Shown: piece by piece, positions 34,573 through 43,696 of the stretch | How the letters are laid out: each line of letters begins with the position of its first letter | Numbering within the stretch: the first letter of the stretch is position 1 | NCBI RefSeq assembly: GCF_001434985.1 | Contig: NZ_AZES01000045.1 | Span: 1-54,246 of the forward strand | DNA from: Companilactobacillus paralimentarius DSM 13238 = JCM 10415 | GTDB taxonomy: Bacteria; Bacillota; Bacilli; Lactobacillales; Lactobacillaceae | Direction of reading: 5' to 3' | DNA: 54,246 nt | Notes under the pieces: model-generated | Told to the model about the DNA's origin: nothing | The model's input: only the letters and a program-made list of their open reading frames with translations | The model's database searches: none | Position numbers and translations under genes: made by a program

Positions 34573-35649
34573 ATGATTAAAACTACCACATGGAAACATA
34601 ATTTCAGCAACTACGATAACCTTGACCATATTAATGCTAATGGTCATCAACATTTAGAAATATTCCAACCTTTTGCTAGCAAAAAAATTCGATTGCAACT
34701 CAACAATCTATATGGCGAAGTGCCACTAGTAATTGAGAGCTTAGAAATTTATACTGATTCCAAGAAAAAAGTTGCAGTAACAAAAGATGGTCGAAAATCA
34801 TTTGCTGTGGAATCTCGTTTAGTGGAATGGTCTGACTGGATTGATTTCAACTTGCCAGCTGAATCCTACCTTTCAATTGACCTTGTCTCACCTACTAAAG
34901 CCATTCATACGTTAGGATTAACCATTTCTAACGATTTAATTAGGACTGAAAATTCTGATCCTAAGGAAACTAAATATTTCTTTGGCATTTCAGAAATTCA
35001 AATAAAAACTGAACACGCACATAAAAAAATTGGCCTATTCGGTGATTCTTTAACCAATCAGGGTAACTATACCGCTCCACTTTCTATTGATCTGGAAAAA
35101 GAATTTCACTGTGTCACCGCTAATTATGGCATCTCAGGTAATCGTCTACTTCATCCTGGCCACAGTACTTCACAATGGTCTACTAGTTTTGGTGAAGCTG
35201 GTTTCACCCGTTTCGATCATATGATTGCCGAATATCAGCCTAACATTGTTATATTCATGGAAGGTGTCAATGATTTACTTCATCCTGGTACTGGCGCCCC
35301 GGTCAGTGAATTACCTAATGCCAATGCCTTAATCAAGGCTATTCATACTTTAAGGAAAAAATGTAAAAAGCACGGTATTACTTTCGTTCCAATGACCATT
35401 ACCCCTGCTTATGGCAATATTAACGGTGGTGTTTTTGCTTGGTCCGAAGAAAAGGAAAAAATTCGTCTGGCAGTCAATCATGAATTATTGAAGATGCCAC
35501 ATGTTATTGATATTGCTAGTTTCGTTGGTGAAGACAATAAACTTAAATCAGAATTTGACTATGGCGACCATGTCCATTTATCTGCTGAAGGTGGTAAAAA
35601 AGTTGCTAAATTTGTTGAAGAACAGTTAATTCGCAAACGAATGGTTTAA
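34573..35649 (+). CDS. SGNH/GDSL-family hydrolase, probable carbohydrate esterase
   Basis: A 358-residue protein with an N-terminal beta-sandwich (about 1-140) and a C-terminal SGNH hydrolase domain: nucleophile in GLFGDSLTNQG (near residue 158), GISGNR, EGVNDLL, and the catalytic Asp-His in YGDHVHLS (near 335). There is no signal peptide. This architecture is common in acetylxylan and related carbohydrate esterases. Divergent from the GntR gene and sharing its operator, it probably belongs to the same regulon and gives the locus a second deacylase. Confidence 0.87.
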   Translation: MIKTTTWKHNFSNYDNLDHINANGHQHLEIFQPFASKKIRLQLNNLYGEVPLVIESLEIYTDSKKKVAVTKDGRKSFAVESRLVEWSDWIDFNLPAESYLSIDLVSPTKAIHTLGLTISNDLIRTENSDPKETKYFFGISEIQIKTEHAHKKIGLFGDSLTNQGNYTAPLSIDLEKEFHCVTANYGISGNRLLHPGHSTSQWSTSFGEAGFTRFDHMIAEYQPNIVIFMEGVNDLLHPGTGAPVSELPNANALIKAIHTLRKKCKKHGITFVPMTITPAYGNINGGVFAWSEEKEKIRLAVNHELLKMPHVIDIASFVGEDNKLKSEFDYGDHVHLSAEGGKKVAKFVEEQLIRKRMV

Positions 35650-35801
35650 AATAATATTCCATGACATATAAACTACATAAGTTTTTGGAATATATTCTTA
35701 TATTTATAATTAAGTTTTTGGGTAATATGTTTAAATCATTTTTAATATAATGTAATATGAATAGTATATATTGATCAATTATGTTTATTGGAGATTTAAT
35801 A

Positions 35802-36524
35802 ATGGTTGAAACTACTAACAGTGATATTTATACAATATTAAAAGAGCGTGTCTTAAGCGGACAATACAACATTAAGATGCGTTTGCCAACTGAAGATGCT
35901 CTGATTGAAGAATTCAACGTTAGTCGTTATGCAATCAGAAAGGCCATTAAACAGTTGGTTAATGAGGGTCTTGTTTACAGTGTCAAAGGTAAAGGCGTTG
36001 TTGTTTTAGAACAGACTCCTCAAACTAAAGAAATTAATCTTAGCTTGGCAAAAATAAATGGTCTTCAATCTCTCAATAGTGCTCAAAAAATCGATCGAAA
36101 AACAATTATTGCCGACTTCCAACAGATTATCGTTGACGAAAAACTTCATCAAAAAACGTCCTTTTCTGTAGGTGTTCCCGTCTATGCTATCAAACGTATT
36201 CGTAGAATTAACACTAAAAACGCCGTTTTGGATATCAATTATTTCAACGCACAAATTGTTCCGAAGATCACACCTAAAATTGCATCAGGTTCAATCTATG
36301 ATTATATAAAAAAAGATTTACAGATGAAAATTGCCGTAGTCAAACGACAATTACGAATTGAACACGCTTCTCAAATTGACTATGAACATCTCAATTTAGG
36401 AATCAACAATTGTGTTGGTAATATGATTAGTTTTGCCTTTAATGATGATGGCAAACAATTCGAATATACTGAATCACATTTTATTCCTGATAACTTCATT
36501 TTCAATCAAATCATTAAATTCTAA
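35802..36524 (+). CDS. GntR-family regulator, TreR-like
   Basis: A 240-residue GntR/UTRA regulator. The winged helix includes EDALIEEFNVSRYAIRKAIK and the UTRA domain ends with FEYTESHFIPDNF, as in TreR. The ATG at 35802 follows GGAGAT; an upstream in-frame ATG lacks a ribosome-binding site. It is convergent with and clearly paralogous to the regulator at 36575-37306. It has no adjacent partner gene in the same direction, so its target is unclear. Confidence 0.88.
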   Translation: MVETTNSDIYTILKERVLSGQYNIKMRLPTEDALIEEFNVSRYAIRKAIKQLVNEGLVYSVKGKGVVVLEQTPQTKEINLSLAKINGLQSLNSAQKIDRKTIIADFQQIIVDEKLHQKTSFSVGVPVYAIKRIRRINTKNAVLDINYFNAQIVPKITPKIASGSIYDYIKKDLQMKIAVVKRQLRIEHASQIDYEHLNLGINNCVGNMISFAFNDDGKQFEYTESHFIPDNFIFNQIIKF

Positions 36525-36531
36525 TCATAAC

Positions 36532-36570
36532 AAAAAGTGAGTAACCTTTCAGTGGCTACTCACTTTTTTT
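36532..36570. terminator. Bidirectional terminator between the two regulators
   Basis: AAAAAGTGAGTA pairs with TACTCACTTTTT, with A and T tracts, between the convergent GntR genes. Confidence 0.85.
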
Positions 36571-36574
36571 GTCT

Positions 36575-37306
36575 CTAATATGATTCAAATCCAACTAATG
36601 AGAAATGGTTAGGAATATATTTAGTTTCCGTACATTCAAACAAACTTCCCAAATCAGTATAAACATATTTCTTCAAAACACCGACACAATTAGATTCATT
36701 CAAATCCAATAGATCTGTTTCTCTTTCATCTGCTGTCTCTACTGTTGCTACCGATCGAGCAGCCGCAATTTTAAAGAGATCTTCATCACGAATATATTGA
36801 TAAATGGACTTTTGCGCGTCGTTTTTACTCAAATTAGGCATATTTTCTTTTCTAAAATAACTCGTATCTAAAGCCATTGCCTTACCATTTACCATACGCA
36901 ATCTTTCGATATGGTAGGCTATATCGCCTAAGCTAAAAGAAGTCTGCTCTGACAATTCACTATCGATCTCAACCTCTTCAAAGGTTAAAACTTTTGTAGC
37001 TAATTCCCTGATTGACTTGTTCTGTGGAAAACTGGTCAAATCTTGGAATCCAAAATGATTAGCCGCTGAAAAAACCATTCGATTATCGGTAACGGGTTCT
37101 AATACAACTACCCCACGTCCTTTTACTGTGTAAACCAGGCCCTCAGATTGCAGTTTTTTCAAAGCACGGCGAATCGTATTTCTAGTTACACTGAAACGTT
37201 CTGATAATTCTTCCTCACCTGGCAAAATTGTTTTTGGTGGATAAACATCACTATCGATTTCACCTTTCAATATGTGATATATATCTGAATATAAATTTTT
37301 TGGCAT
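36575..37306 (-). CDS. treR: Trehalose operon repressor TreR
   Basis: A 243-residue GntR/UTRA regulator resembling TreR: winged helix EEELSERFSVTRNTIRRALK, and a C-terminus SLFECTETKYIPNHF close to the TreR pattern. It should respond to trehalose 6-phosphate. It lies 62 bp downstream of the trehalose-6-phosphate hydrolase gene, in the same direction, as in many treA-treR operons. Its paralogue at 35802-36524 faces it. Confidence 0.88.
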   Translation of the reverse strand: MPKNLYSDIYHILKGEIDSDVYPPKTILPGEEELSERFSVTRNTIRRALKKLQSEGLVYTVKGRGVVVLEPVTDNRMVFSAANHFGFQDLTSFPQNKSIRELATKVLTFEEVEIDSELSEQTSFSLGDIAYHIERLRMVNGKAMALDTSYFRKENMPNLSKNDAQKSIYQYIRDEDLFKIAAARSVATVETADERETDLLDLNESNCVGVLKKYVYTDLGSLFECTETKYIPNHFSLVGFESY

Positions 37307-37368
37307 AATTTCTCCTCAATATAATTGCTTAACAGCAACAACCTCATCTATTTGAAGATATTAAATAT

Positions 37369-39018
37369 CTACTTCTTTTCTAACATGACCGATTCATATG
37401 GGCGCAAAGTTATTTTTCCTTGATTGAGCTGCATATCGCCATAATTCCCCAAAATTAAATCGAAACCAGCAGCCACATCACGCTCTTGAGCATGTTCAGT
37501 AAAATTGGCCATTACTAAAATTTTACGCTTATTATTAAATCTTTCATAGCTATAGACACTATTGTCCTTGGGATTCAATAACTTGTACTCCCCATCAACA
37601 AGTACTGTTTTATGTTTTCGTAGAAAAATCAAAGCACGATAAAAATCGAAGATATTGTTCTTCGTTTTCAGCACTTTCTCAACTGAATAGTCATCATGAT
37701 GTTGCGGTTTTAACCATGGTTGACCTGTTGTAAATCCATAATACTTAGTCGAATCCCATTGCATTGGTAAACGTGAATTTTCTCGCGATTTCTGTTGCAA
37801 AATTTGAAGTGCCAGATCCTCAGACATTCCATTTTTTAACATTTCATGATAAGCATTGATCGATTCATGATCCTTATATTGCTTGATATCAGTAAAATAA
37901 GCATTCTTCATTGCAATTTCATCACCTTGATAAATATAAGGTGTTCCTTGCAATCCAAATTCCACCATTGCTAACAATTTAGCTGACTGATCACGATATT
38001 CATCATCATTGGTAAATCTCGAAATTGCTCGTGGTTGATCGTGATTATTCCAGAATAAAGCATTCCAACCACCGTGACGTTGCATCTGTGTTTGCCAAGC
38101 ACTTAAAATACTGGTCAAATCAGTTAACTTATAATGTCCCAAAGTCCATTTTTTACCATTAGTATAATCAACCTTCACATGATGAAAGGTAAATGCCATC
38201 GACAATTCTTGACGTTTAGGATTAGTATATTTCACAGCTTCAGAAATAGGTGTTGATGATAATTCACCAACCGTTACAAACTTATTAGGTCCAAAGACCT
38301 TCTCGTACATTTCGTGAATATATTCGTGGACATGTGGTCCATTGGTATAGAAGTTTCGTCCATCATCCAGAGGAGTGTTAAAAGTATCATTTGGCATATT
38401 TTTATCTTTGGAAATATTGTTAATAACATCCAAACGAAAACCATCAATACCCTTGTTAGCCCAATACGTCAGCATTTTAAAAATTTCAGCTCGTAAATTT
38501 TCATTACGCCAATTCAAATCGGGCATCGTTACATCATATAGATGTAAATAATATTGGTCTAATTCCGGTACATACTTCCAAGCACTACCACTAAATTTTG
38601 AAACCCAATTATTTGGTTCATGTCCATCAACCGGATCACGCCAAATATAATAATTGTGATACGGATTATCTTTTGATTTCAAGGCCTCTTTAAACCAAGA
38701 ATTTTCATTTGAAGTATGATTCAATACCATATCCATAATGATTTTGATATCACGCTTATGCGCTTCCGATAGTAATTTCTCAAAATCATCCATTGTTCCA
38801 AAAACAGGATCAATCCTGTAATAATCAGCGATATCATATCCATTATCATTTCCGGGTGAAAGGTACATTGGCGTTAACCAAATCAAGCCAATTCCCAGCT
38901 TTTGTAAATAATCGAGACGTGAAATAATACCGTTGATATCACCGATACCATCCCCGTTAGAATCTTGAAAACTGCGCGGATAAATCTGATAAACAGTTTC
39001 TTTTTGCCATTCCTTCAT
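37369..39018 (-). CDS. treA: Trehalose-6-phosphate hydrolase
   Basis: A 549-residue cytosolic GH13 enzyme that splits trehalose 6-phosphate into glucose and glucose 6-phosphate. The GH13 regions are intact: MDMVLNHTS, the nucleophile in GFRLDVIN (near residue 199), the acid/base in VGELSS and the NNHDQP block. The overall pattern, including DGRNFYTNGPHVHEYIHEM and the FHHVKVDY segment, matches TreC/TreA rather than oligo-1,6-glucosidase. The ATG at 39018 follows TGAGGAGT. No trehalose PTS permease is next to it. Confidence 0.92.
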   Translation of the reverse strand: MKEWQKETVYQIYPRSFQDSNGDGIGDINGIISRLDYLQKLGIGLIWLTPMYLSPGNDNGYDIADYYRIDPVFGTMDDFEKLLSEAHKRDIKIIMDMVLNHTSNENSWFKEALKSKDNPYHNYYIWRDPVDGHEPNNWVSKFSGSAWKYVPELDQYYLHLYDVTMPDLNWRNENLRAEIFKMLTYWANKGIDGFRLDVINNISKDKNMPNDTFNTPLDDGRNFYTNGPHVHEYIHEMYEKVFGPNKFVTVGELSSTPISEAVKYTNPKRQELSMAFTFHHVKVDYTNGKKWTLGHYKLTDLTSILSAWQTQMQRHGGWNALFWNNHDQPRAISRFTNDDEYRDQSAKLLAMVEFGLQGTPYIYQGDEIAMKNAYFTDIKQYKDHESINAYHEMLKNGMSEDLALQILQQKSRENSRLPMQWDSTKYYGFTTGQPWLKPQHHDDYSVEKVLKTKNNIFDFYRALIFLRKHKTVLVDGEYKLLNPKDNSVYSYERFNNKRKILVMANFTEHAQERDVAAGFDLILGNYGDMQLNQGKITLRPYESVMLEKK

Positions 39019-39222
39019 TTTAATACTCCTCAATATAAGTCCTCACTTAACGACGCAATTTTATAATATGTTTATACAACTGTCAATTGTTCTATACCGG
39101 ATGGAATAATGGAATATAGTCAAAATGACTATTATCACAACATTTCCAGGTAAATTTTAATTTAAAAAATAATATATTTTTTATGAAAATAGTTTATTTA
39201 ATTTGAAAAAAATCGATGGATT
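39019..39222. other. Non-coding region upstream of treA
   Basis: AT-rich leader holding TTGTATAAACATA on the leftward strand, a possible TreR site or promoter. No gene is seen. It continues into the repeat element at 39223-39480. Confidence 0.35.
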
Positions 39223-39480
39223 GCTGGAACGTGGTGGACACGACTTGGAGCTAATATTATCAAATAAAATTGCAGTGTTTTGAGATTTCTAGCTCTGTAT
39301 AATCATCTAATCCAAATAAGAATTTTAAGTCAAAAAAAGCCCTATTAAGTATTCAAAATATATGTTCTATATACTTGAGTATTTCTTAATAGAGGCTGTT
39401 CTTAGTTATTATTCATATTTTACAGTAACTGATAAGCAAAGCAGACTTTAGTCTGGAACAACAAGAAAATTGGTTCAGCC
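39223..39480. repeat. Intergenic repeat, left arm of a long inverted repeat
   Basis: Starts with GCTGGAACGTGGTGGACACG and contains a hairpin of the dispersed family (39333-39404) plus the motif AACAAGAAAATT. The reverse complement of this arm matches most of 43697-44118 in the same order, with scattered mismatches and one insertion in the right arm. From 39481 to 39610 the degenerate sequence continues, with a TTTCTTGTTG end-motif, and no gene. Confidence 0.7.
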
Positions 39481-39610
39481 ATGAGATTCTCTTAGCAATT
39501 TATTGTTTAGGGAAAGGTCGAGCTTGAAGCTAAACTTTCTTGTTGAAAAGGACAGCAATTTAAACCATTCTTTTCTTCAGTAATTACTACTCTTTAGTAA
39601 ATTGACTATT

Positions 39611-41317
39611 TTACATATTTGTGTAGAAACCATTCTGTGCCATCAACTCTTTATGAGTTCCTCGTTCAATAATCTCTCCATCTTTAACTACTAAGATCAA
39701 ATCAGCATTCTTAATAGTTGAAAGTCGATGCGCAATGACAAATGATGTTCTGCCCTTCATCAAAACATCCATTGCCTTTTGAATCTGTTCTTCAGTTCTA
39801 GTATCAACTGAACTAGTTGCTTCATCCAAAATCAACATAGGAGCGTTTCTAATTAGAGCCCGTGCAATTGTCAATAATTGCTTTTGTCCCACTGAGAGGC
39901 TCACTGAATCATCCAGAACAGTATCGTAACCGTTTGGTAGTGTTTCAATAAAATGATCCAAATCGACAGCCTTGGTTGCGGCTTTAATTTGTTCATCTGA
40001 AATATTTTTTTGATTGTAAACTAAATTATTTCTAACAGTATCCTCGAAAATCCAGGCCTCCTGCAGAACCATATCGAACTGATTTCTAACGTTGGAACGT
40101 GGCATATCTTTAATATCAACACCATCGATCGTAATTTTTCCGCCATTCAAATCATAGAAACGCATTAATAAGTTAACAGTAGTTGTCTTACCTGATCCCG
40201 TTGGACCAACAATGGCGACTTTTTGTCCTGCCTTTGCTTTCATCGAGAAATTCTTAATGATTTTCTGATCTAGCAGATAACCGAATTCAACATTATCAAA
40301 TTTAACATTTCCTTTCGCACCAGATAAGGTTTGCTTGTCAGCATCTGCTTCAACTTCTGCTTCACCGAGAAAATTAAAAACTCGTTTCATAGCTGCTTGA
40401 GCTGATTGCAAGCTGGTAAAAGCCTGTGTAATCTGTGATAGAGGTTGCGTAAACAATCGTACATAGATCATAAAAGCTACAATTACACCAATACTGATTT
40501 GACCTTTCAATACTAAAACAGCGCCGACAACACTGACCATTACGTAACCAAAGTTACCAATGAAATTCATCAACGGTTGCATTATTCCTGATAAAAATTG
40601 TGATTTCCAAACATTTGTCTGTAGATCATCATTCAATTGTGTGAATTCTTGCTTTGCTTGGTTCGTATAGTTATAAGTTTTTACAACATCATGTCCAGCA
40701 TAGATCTCTTCCAAATAGCCTGAAACATCAGCTAATTTGTTCTGTTGATTGTAAATGTAACGTTGTGATTTTGAGATTAACAGTATTGTCAAAGCAAATC
40801 CTACTAACACTGACAAAACGGCAGTTGTTCCTAATTTAATATTAGTAGTAAACATCATAACGATACTACCTAAAAGCAATGTTACAGCTGAAACTAATAA
40901 TCCTAAACTTTGATTCAATGATTGACCAACAGTATCCAAATCGTTGGTTACTCGACTTAAAGTGTCACCTTCATTATGAGTATCAAAGTATTGTAACGGT
41001 AAATTATTAATCTTTTCAGTTATTTTAGTTCTTAACTTTTGAGTAAAACGTTGAGTAATAGTAGCCATAATATAACCTTGACCATATGATAGGACCGCAG
41101 CAGCTACGTAAATAGCGGTCAAGATTATTACAATATGCATAACTTTTGTTAAATCAATTTTTCCAAATAGACCTTTACTGATTAAATCAGTGATCTTGCT
41201 TAATTGACTAGGACCCACAATTGTGAAGATACTACCTGCCATGGCAAAGACAATTGCTATAATCAATGGCTTAATATATTCGGAACCATATTTCTTAATT
41301 CCATCAATTACTTTCAT
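39611..41317 (-). CDS. ABC exporter subunit, canonical ATPase site
   Basis: A 568-residue half-transporter with six membrane helices (about 1-310) fused to an ATPase. Walker A is GPTGSGKTT, the signature LSVGQKQ and Walker B LILDEATSSVD with the catalytic glutamate present. It pairs with the upstream subunit, which has a degenerate Walker B, as in heterodimeric multidrug exporters such as BmrCD and LmrCD. It overlaps the partner by 4 bp (ATGA). The cargo is probably a drug or amphiphile; regulation is by the MarR gene at the head of the operon. Confidence 0.92.
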   Translation of the reverse strand: MKVIDGIKKYGSEYIKPLIIAIVFAMAGSIFTIVGPSQLSKITDLISKGLFGKIDLTKVMHIVIILTAIYVAAAVLSYGQGYIMATITQRFTQKLRTKITEKINNLPLQYFDTHNEGDTLSRVTNDLDTVGQSLNQSLGLLVSAVTLLLGSIVMMFTTNIKLGTTAVLSVLVGFALTILLISKSQRYIYNQQNKLADVSGYLEEIYAGHDVVKTYNYTNQAKQEFTQLNDDLQTNVWKSQFLSGIMQPLMNFIGNFGYVMVSVVGAVLVLKGQISIGVIVAFMIYVRLFTQPLSQITQAFTSLQSAQAAMKRVFNFLGEAEVEADADKQTLSGAKGNVKFDNVEFGYLLDQKIIKNFSMKAKAGQKVAIVGPTGSGKTTTVNLLMRFYDLNGGKITIDGVDIKDMPRSNVRNQFDMVLQEAWIFEDTVRNNLVYNQKNISDEQIKAATKAVDLDHFIETLPNGYDTVLDDSVSLSVGQKQLLTIARALIRNAPMLILDEATSSVDTRTEEQIQKAMDVLMKGRTSFVIAHRLSTIKNADLILVVKDGEIIERGTHKELMAQNGFYTNM

Positions 41318-43080
41318 TCAGCTAATTCCTCCTTTGACAATTGTGAATAGGCAATCTCTTGATAAACCTGATTATTCTTAAGTAATTCATGATGTGTCCC
41401 TTGTCCAGCAACGTTTCCGTTATCAAGCACAATAATTTGATCGGCATCCATAATGGTACTGATTCTTTGAGCAATAATAACTTTTGTTGTTTTTGCAGCC
41501 TTTTCTTTTAAAGCCTTACGTAATTTCTTATCAGTCTCATAATCTAAGGCCGAGAAGGAATCGTCGAAAAGCAAAATTTCTGGTTTTCTAGCAATAGCAC
41601 GAGCAACAGCCAAACGTTGTTTCTGACCACCGGAGAAGTTGTCACCATGTTGTGCAACCTTGCTATCAAGCTGATCTCGTTTTTGATCGACGAAATCACG
41701 TGATTGCGCAATCTCTAAAGCTTGATTGAGCTGTTGATCTGATTTTTTAGCAGTAATATCGGTTTGTCCAAAATCAAGGTTTGAACGAATTGAACCACTA
41801 AATAGAACAGCTTTTTGTGGAATATACCCTAAACGATTGTTCAAATCTTCGATAGCATAATTTTTAACATCTACGCCATCAACCAAGACTTGTCCTTGAG
41901 TAACATCATACAATCTAGGAATCAAATTCATAACAGTCGATTTACCACTACCAGTTGATCCAATAATGGCAATTGTTTGTCCTTGTTGTGCCGCAAAGCT
42001 TAAATTGTGAATCGCATCAGCTTCGGCATGTGGATATCTAAAACTAACATCTTTAAATTCTATGGTTCCTGTCTGTTCAACATCTTCAGTTGTTTCCTTT
42101 TCACTAACAACGGATGGTTTTACGTCTAGGACTTGATTGATTCTGGATACTGAAACTGTCACACGTGGTAAAAGAATGAAAATAATTGATAGTAACAAGA
42201 ATCCTAAGATAACTTGCATGGCATATGATGAGAAAACAATCATATTACTGAACAATGTCAATCTTGTGGCACTAGCGGTTGCTTGATTAATTATGATGGC
42301 ACCGATCGCATAAACTGAAAGTGTTAGGGTACTGGAAATGAAACTCATTCCGGGATTCATCAAAGCCAATACTCGGTTAGCAAACAAGTTGGTATCAGTT
42401 AAATCTTTATTAGCTTGATTGAATTTATCATTTTGGTAATCTTCGGCGTTGTAAGCATGAACGACTCTGATACCTGATAAATTTTCTCTAGTAACTAAAT
42501 TCAAACGATCAGTTAAACTCTGAACCATTTTAAATTTAGGTTGAACCATACCCAAAATGAACGTTAACATCACGATCAAAACAATAACGGCTACGGCTGT
42601 GGCAGTCGTCCATTGCCAACCTTTATTAGCAATCTTCGTGATCGCCCAAATGGCTGTAATTGGAGCTTTAATAATAACCTGTAAGCCCATGGCAATAAAT
42701 TGTTGTAGTTGCGTCAAATCGTTTGTCGAACGTGTCAACAAACTAGAAACAGAAAATTTCTTAATATCTTGTGTCGAGTAATCCATAACCTGATTGAAAA
42801 TTTGGCTTCTCAAACGAGCTGTAAATCCTGCCGCCACATGAGCTGCCAAATAACCGACGATGATTGAAGCAATGACACTAAAAATTGATAAGAGAATCAT
42901 CATCATTCCTGGCTGTAAAATCTGATTGATCGTCGTTCCTTGCTTTTCCAGTCTTTCCGTAATAGTCGACATATAACTAGGAATTTCCAGCTCCAAGCCA
43001 ACTTGCAATACGATAAAAATCAAACTAATAAAAATCATTGAATATTCTTTTTTATTGATTTTTTTAAATAGTTTTATCAT
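41314..43080 (-). CDS. ABC exporter subunit, non-catalytic ATPase site
   Basis: A 588-residue half-transporter: six membrane helices followed by an ATPase with Walker A GSTGSGKST and signature FSGGQKQR. In Walker B (ILLFDDSFSALD) the catalytic glutamate is aspartate, which marks the degenerate subunit of a heterodimeric exporter. The ATG at 43080 is chosen by GAGGAC five bases upstream; a longer frame would start within the MarR operator. It follows the MarR gene by 45 bp, a gap that holds the palindrome GTTCGCATGCGAAC. Confidence 0.92.
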   Translation of the reverse strand: MIKLFKKINKKEYSMIFISLIFIVLQVGLELEIPSYMSTITERLEKQGTTINQILQPGMMMILLSIFSVIASIIVGYLAAHVAAGFTARLRSQIFNQVMDYSTQDIKKFSVSSLLTRSTNDLTQLQQFIAMGLQVIIKAPITAIWAITKIANKGWQWTTATAVAVIVLIVMLTFILGMVQPKFKMVQSLTDRLNLVTRENLSGIRVVHAYNAEDYQNDKFNQANKDLTDTNLFANRVLALMNPGMSFISSTLTLSVYAIGAIIINQATASATRLTLFSNMIVFSSYAMQVILGFLLLSIIFILLPRVTVSVSRINQVLDVKPSVVSEKETTEDVEQTGTIEFKDVSFRYPHAEADAIHNLSFAAQQGQTIAIIGSTGSGKSTVMNLIPRLYDVTQGQVLVDGVDVKNYAIEDLNNRLGYIPQKAVLFSGSIRSNLDFGQTDITAKKSDQQLNQALEIAQSRDFVDQKRDQLDSKVAQHGDNFSGGQKQRLAVARAIARKPEILLFDDSFSALDYETDKKLRKALKEKAAKTTKVIIAQRISTIMDADQIIVLDNGNVAGQGTHHELLKNNQVYQEIAYSQLSKEELAE

Positions 43081-43094
43081 TAAGTCCTCATATA

Positions 43095-43108
43095 GTTCGC
43101 ATGCGAAC
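43095..43108. promoter_or_regulatory. MarR operator, internal copy
   Basis: GTTCGCATGCGAAC is a perfect 14-bp palindrome between the MarR and ABC genes. It nearly repeats the site at 43607-43620. Confidence 0.7.
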
Positions 43109-43125
43109 CATAACCGCAAATTTTT

Positions 43126-43590
43126 TTATTTTGTATTCTTCCTTATTTGATCTATAACTTTAAAAAAGGTTGCCAAATCTTCCGGTGAAATACCTTGTTG
43201 GAGTACTTTCTCCGTTGTTTCAGCCTGATTGTTGATCTCATTCATGGCGTCTTTAGCATACGTAGTTAGATTAAGACATTTAACTCTAGCGTCATCGGGT
43301 GAAGGAGTTGTGTAGATCAAACCATTCTTGACCATTCGCTGCACTAACCCGCTAGCAGTTGACTTACTAATAGACATCGCTTTCTCTAAGTCTTTTTGAA
43401 TAACTTGTCGATCTTGATGAGTATACAAAAAGCCTGCTGTCATGCCTTGTAATCGAGAAATGCGTTCACTTCCGTGTGTAACAAACACATTATTACCAAC
43501 CTTTTTTTCATCATTGTTTTGAATATAATGGGAAATATGATTCGATAAATCTCTAATATTGTAAACAATCGTCTCTTTAAAATTAAGCAT
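43126..43590 (-). CDS. MarR-family transcriptional regulator
   Basis: A 154-residue MarR protein. The recognition helix region is KAMSISKSTASGLVQRMVKN and the wing is TPSPDDARVKCL. The ATG at 43590 is set by GAGGAA seven bases upstream; the longer open frame lacks a start signal and runs across the operator. It heads the operon with the two ABC half-transporters. Palindromes before it and after it suggest that it represses the whole unit and is released by exporter substrates. Confidence 0.9.
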   Translation of the reverse strand: MLNFKETIVYNIRDLSNHISHYIQNNDEKKVGNNVFVTHGSERISRLQGMTAGFLYTHQDRQVIQKDLEKAMSISKSTASGLVQRMVKNGLIYTTPSPDDARVKCLNLTTYAKDAMNEINNQAETTEKVLQQGISPEDLATFFKVIDQIRKNTK

Positions 43591-43606
43591 CTTAATTTCC
43601 TCTTTT

Positions 43607-43620
43607 GTTCGTATGCGAAC
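43607..43620. promoter_or_regulatory. MarR operator, promoter copy
   Basis: GTTCGTATGCGAAC differs at one base from the internal site at 43095-43108. It lies 17 bp before the MarR start codon. Confidence 0.7.
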
Positions 43621-43696
43621 TATATTAGACTTAAAAAAATATAAAGTCAATAATTTTTTCTTTATTTTTATTAGTGACTTCTCCATGCCGTCCTCC

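Noticed and set aside
35654-35695. Terminator after the SGNH esterase gene
   Set aside because: ATATTCC and GGAATAT can pair, but the loop is long and there is no proper T-run, so it is not listed.
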